A stretch of 64,000 nucleotides of DNA. Source: Ezakiella sp. (lineage in GTDB: Bacteria > Bacillota > Clostridia > Tissierellales > Peptoniphilaceae). The stretch is from positions 1 to 64,000 of the forward strand of contig JALFRW010000008.1 of assembly GCA_022778715.1 (NCBI GenBank). Reading direction: 5' to 3'. This document shows positions 62,814-64,000 of the stretch, piece after piece. The translations under genes and the position numbers were made by a program. How positions within the stretch are numbered: position 1 is the stretch's first letter; each line of letters begins with the position of its first letter. The notes beneath the pieces are model-generated. The model had not been told where the DNA came from. It did not search any database and saw nothing but the letters and a program-made list of their open reading frames with translations.

Positions 62814-64000
62814 TTAAATCCTCACTTTTAAGAAAACTTTTTTACCTTTTTGTATAATGATTTCTTTTTCGAGTTCTGATTTTGATATTCTTATTTTTGG
62901 ATCATTTATTTTTTTGTTGTCGATACTGATTCCTCCACCAGTGATTAGATTTCTGGCTTCACTGTTGGAATTACACAGACCTGCTTTTACAAGAAGTGCC
63001 AGGAGTCCGATTTCGTCTCCTTCCATATCTTCAAGTACAAACTCAGGCATATTTTCGGCGTTTATTTGTCCGCTAAAAAGAGCGCGTGCAGTTTTGATTG
63101 CTTTATCAGCTTCGTTTTTACCATGAATGTCTTTTGTGATTTCGTATGCCAAAATTTCTTTCTGGCGATTAATTTCCTCTTCTTTTTCAATTCTTGCAAT
63201 TTCGTTTAGTGGCAAGAAAGTTAAAAGCTTCATAAATCTGATAACATCTCTATCATCTACATTTCTGAAGTATTGGTACAAATCAAATGGGGAAGTTTTC
63301 TCTTTACTTAACCAGATTGCGTTGCCCATAGATTTTCCCATTTTTACACCGTCAGCTGTTGTTAGAAGAGGGATTGTCATATTGTAAACAGTTTCTCCCT
63401 CCATTTGTTTTACTAGCTCGTATCCGCCAAGCATGTTGGACCATTGGTCGTTTCCGCCAACTTGAAGTGTGCAGTGGTGTTTTCTGTAAAGTTGTAAGTA
63501 GTCGTAAGATTGCATTAACATGTATGAAAATTCAAAAAAGGTGAGTCCTTGGTCTAAGCGATTTTTGTAGCAATCGAATTGTAACATTCTCTTAACGCTA
63601 AATTGAGTTCCGATTTCTCTAACAAAATCCAAGAAATTCAAATCCAGAAGCCAATCTTTGTTGTTCATGAATATTCCATGTGCTCCGTCCATGTTTAATA
63701 GAGATGAAAGTTGGATTTCAAAATGCTTTGCGTTGTTGTCTATAAATTCACGGCTCATCAATCTTCTCATATCGGTTCTGCCTGAAGGGTCACCTATCAT
63801 TGTCGTACCGCCACCAATCATACAAATTGCTTTATGTCCTGCATTTTGTAAGTGTTTAAACAGACAAATCAACAAGTAGTGTCCAACGGTTAGTGAATCT
63901 GCGGTGCAGTCAAATCCAGCGTAGAAAGTCATTTTTGAATTATTTAATTTATCTGTGAGTTCGTCTTCATAAGTCATTTGCTCAATAAATCCACGAGCTT
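62814..64000 (-). CDS. tyrS: Tyrosyl-tRNA synthetase, partial at the window edge
   Basis: The 3' 395 codons of tyrS. The frame stays open to the window edge (ARGFIEQ before the ORF-track methionine matches the normal TyrS N-terminus), so the true start lies outside. Class I motifs: TADSLTVGHYL (HIGH-type) and GVKMGKSMGNAIW (KMSKS-type); the tyrosine-binding YAGFD and QVGGNDQW are present. A C-terminal S4 RNA-binding domain (LLVKAGLCNSNSEARNLITGGGISIDNKKI) completes it. Any T-box leader would be outside the window. Confidence 0.96.
   Translation of the reverse strand, partial: ARGFIEQMTYEDELTDKLNNSKMTFYAGFDCTADSLTVGHYLLICLFKHLQNAGHKAICMIGGGTTMIGDPSGRTDMRRLMSREFIDNNAKHFEIQLSSLLNMDGAHGIFMNNKDWLLDLNFLDFVREIGTQFSVKRMLQFDCYKNRLDQGLTFFEFSYMLMQSYDYLQLYRKHHCTLQVGGNDQWSNMLGGYELVKQMEGETVYNMTIPLLTTADGVKMGKSMGNAIWLSKEKTSPFDLYQYFRNVDDRDVIRFMKLLTFLPLNEIARIEKEEEINRQKEILAYEITKDIHGKNEADKAIKTARALFSGQINAENMPEFVLEDMEGDEIGLLALLVKAGLCNSNSEARNLITGGGISIDNKKINDPKIRISKSELEKEIIIQKGKKVFLKVRI

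Overview
This window is A+T-rich, has strong AGGAGG-type ribosome binding sites and consensus -35/-10 promoters, and carries a T-box riboswitch, a class 1B dihydroorotate dehydrogenase pair (pyrK/pyrD), GatCAB, formate-tetrahydrofolate ligase and a YtrA-type GntR regulator. Together these point to a low-GC Gram-positive (Bacillota) chromosome, most likely an anaerobe of the clostridial/Tissierellia type. That placement is an inference from gene content, not from a database search. I saw no tRNA, rRNA, CRISPR array or prophage.

Layout. 1-135: the end of an IS3-type insertion sequence, lying against brnQ, a branched-chain amino acid carrier behind an isoleucine-type T-box. 1942-3989 (minus): an unrecognised group with a pseudo-receiver/LuxR-like regulator, a secreted protein and two small membrane proteins, separated by a striking palindrome and a 20-bp hairpin. 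4143-6389: redox and repair genes (fRMsr, luciferase-like oxidoreductase, AhpC). 6404-9978: an ABC transporter pair preceded by what may be a decayed small peptide gene, with near-copies of one terminator at both ends. 10354-13837 (minus): an asymmetric heterodimeric ABC exporter.

14250-22530 is a core run: CNNM transporter, dnaE, pfkA, pyk, FMN reductase, dCMP deaminase. 22645-32445 is a pyrimidine operon (pyrB-pyrI-pyrF-pyrK-pyrD-pyrE) that runs into an unusual AcpS-NnrD fusion, a membrane protein, asnB and pepF. carAB and pyrC are not in the window. 32570-34938: fhs, a YerC-like TrpR-family protein and a DtxR-type regulator. 35627-42844: pcrA, ligA, gatC, gatA, gatB. 43382-46089: a secreted cell-wall amidase and rdgB. 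46464-50158: a GntR-controlled double ABC cassette with a clear dyad over its promoter. 50641-56792: an oligopeptide importer with a fused OppDF ATPase, preceded by a structured leader.

56860-62751 is the most unusual part and my best candidate for a little-described system. It is a compact operon of two paralogous membrane proteins, a third (TraX-like) membrane protein, an 821-aa coiled-coil AAA+ NTPase and a PD-(D/E)XK nuclease resembling DUF2357/McrC proteins. The NTPase/nuclease pair looks like a divergent McrBC relative of the coiled-coil type, here joined to membrane proteins. The nuclease gene appears to start at an AUU codon. tyrS (minus, truncated by the window end) follows a shared bidirectional terminator.
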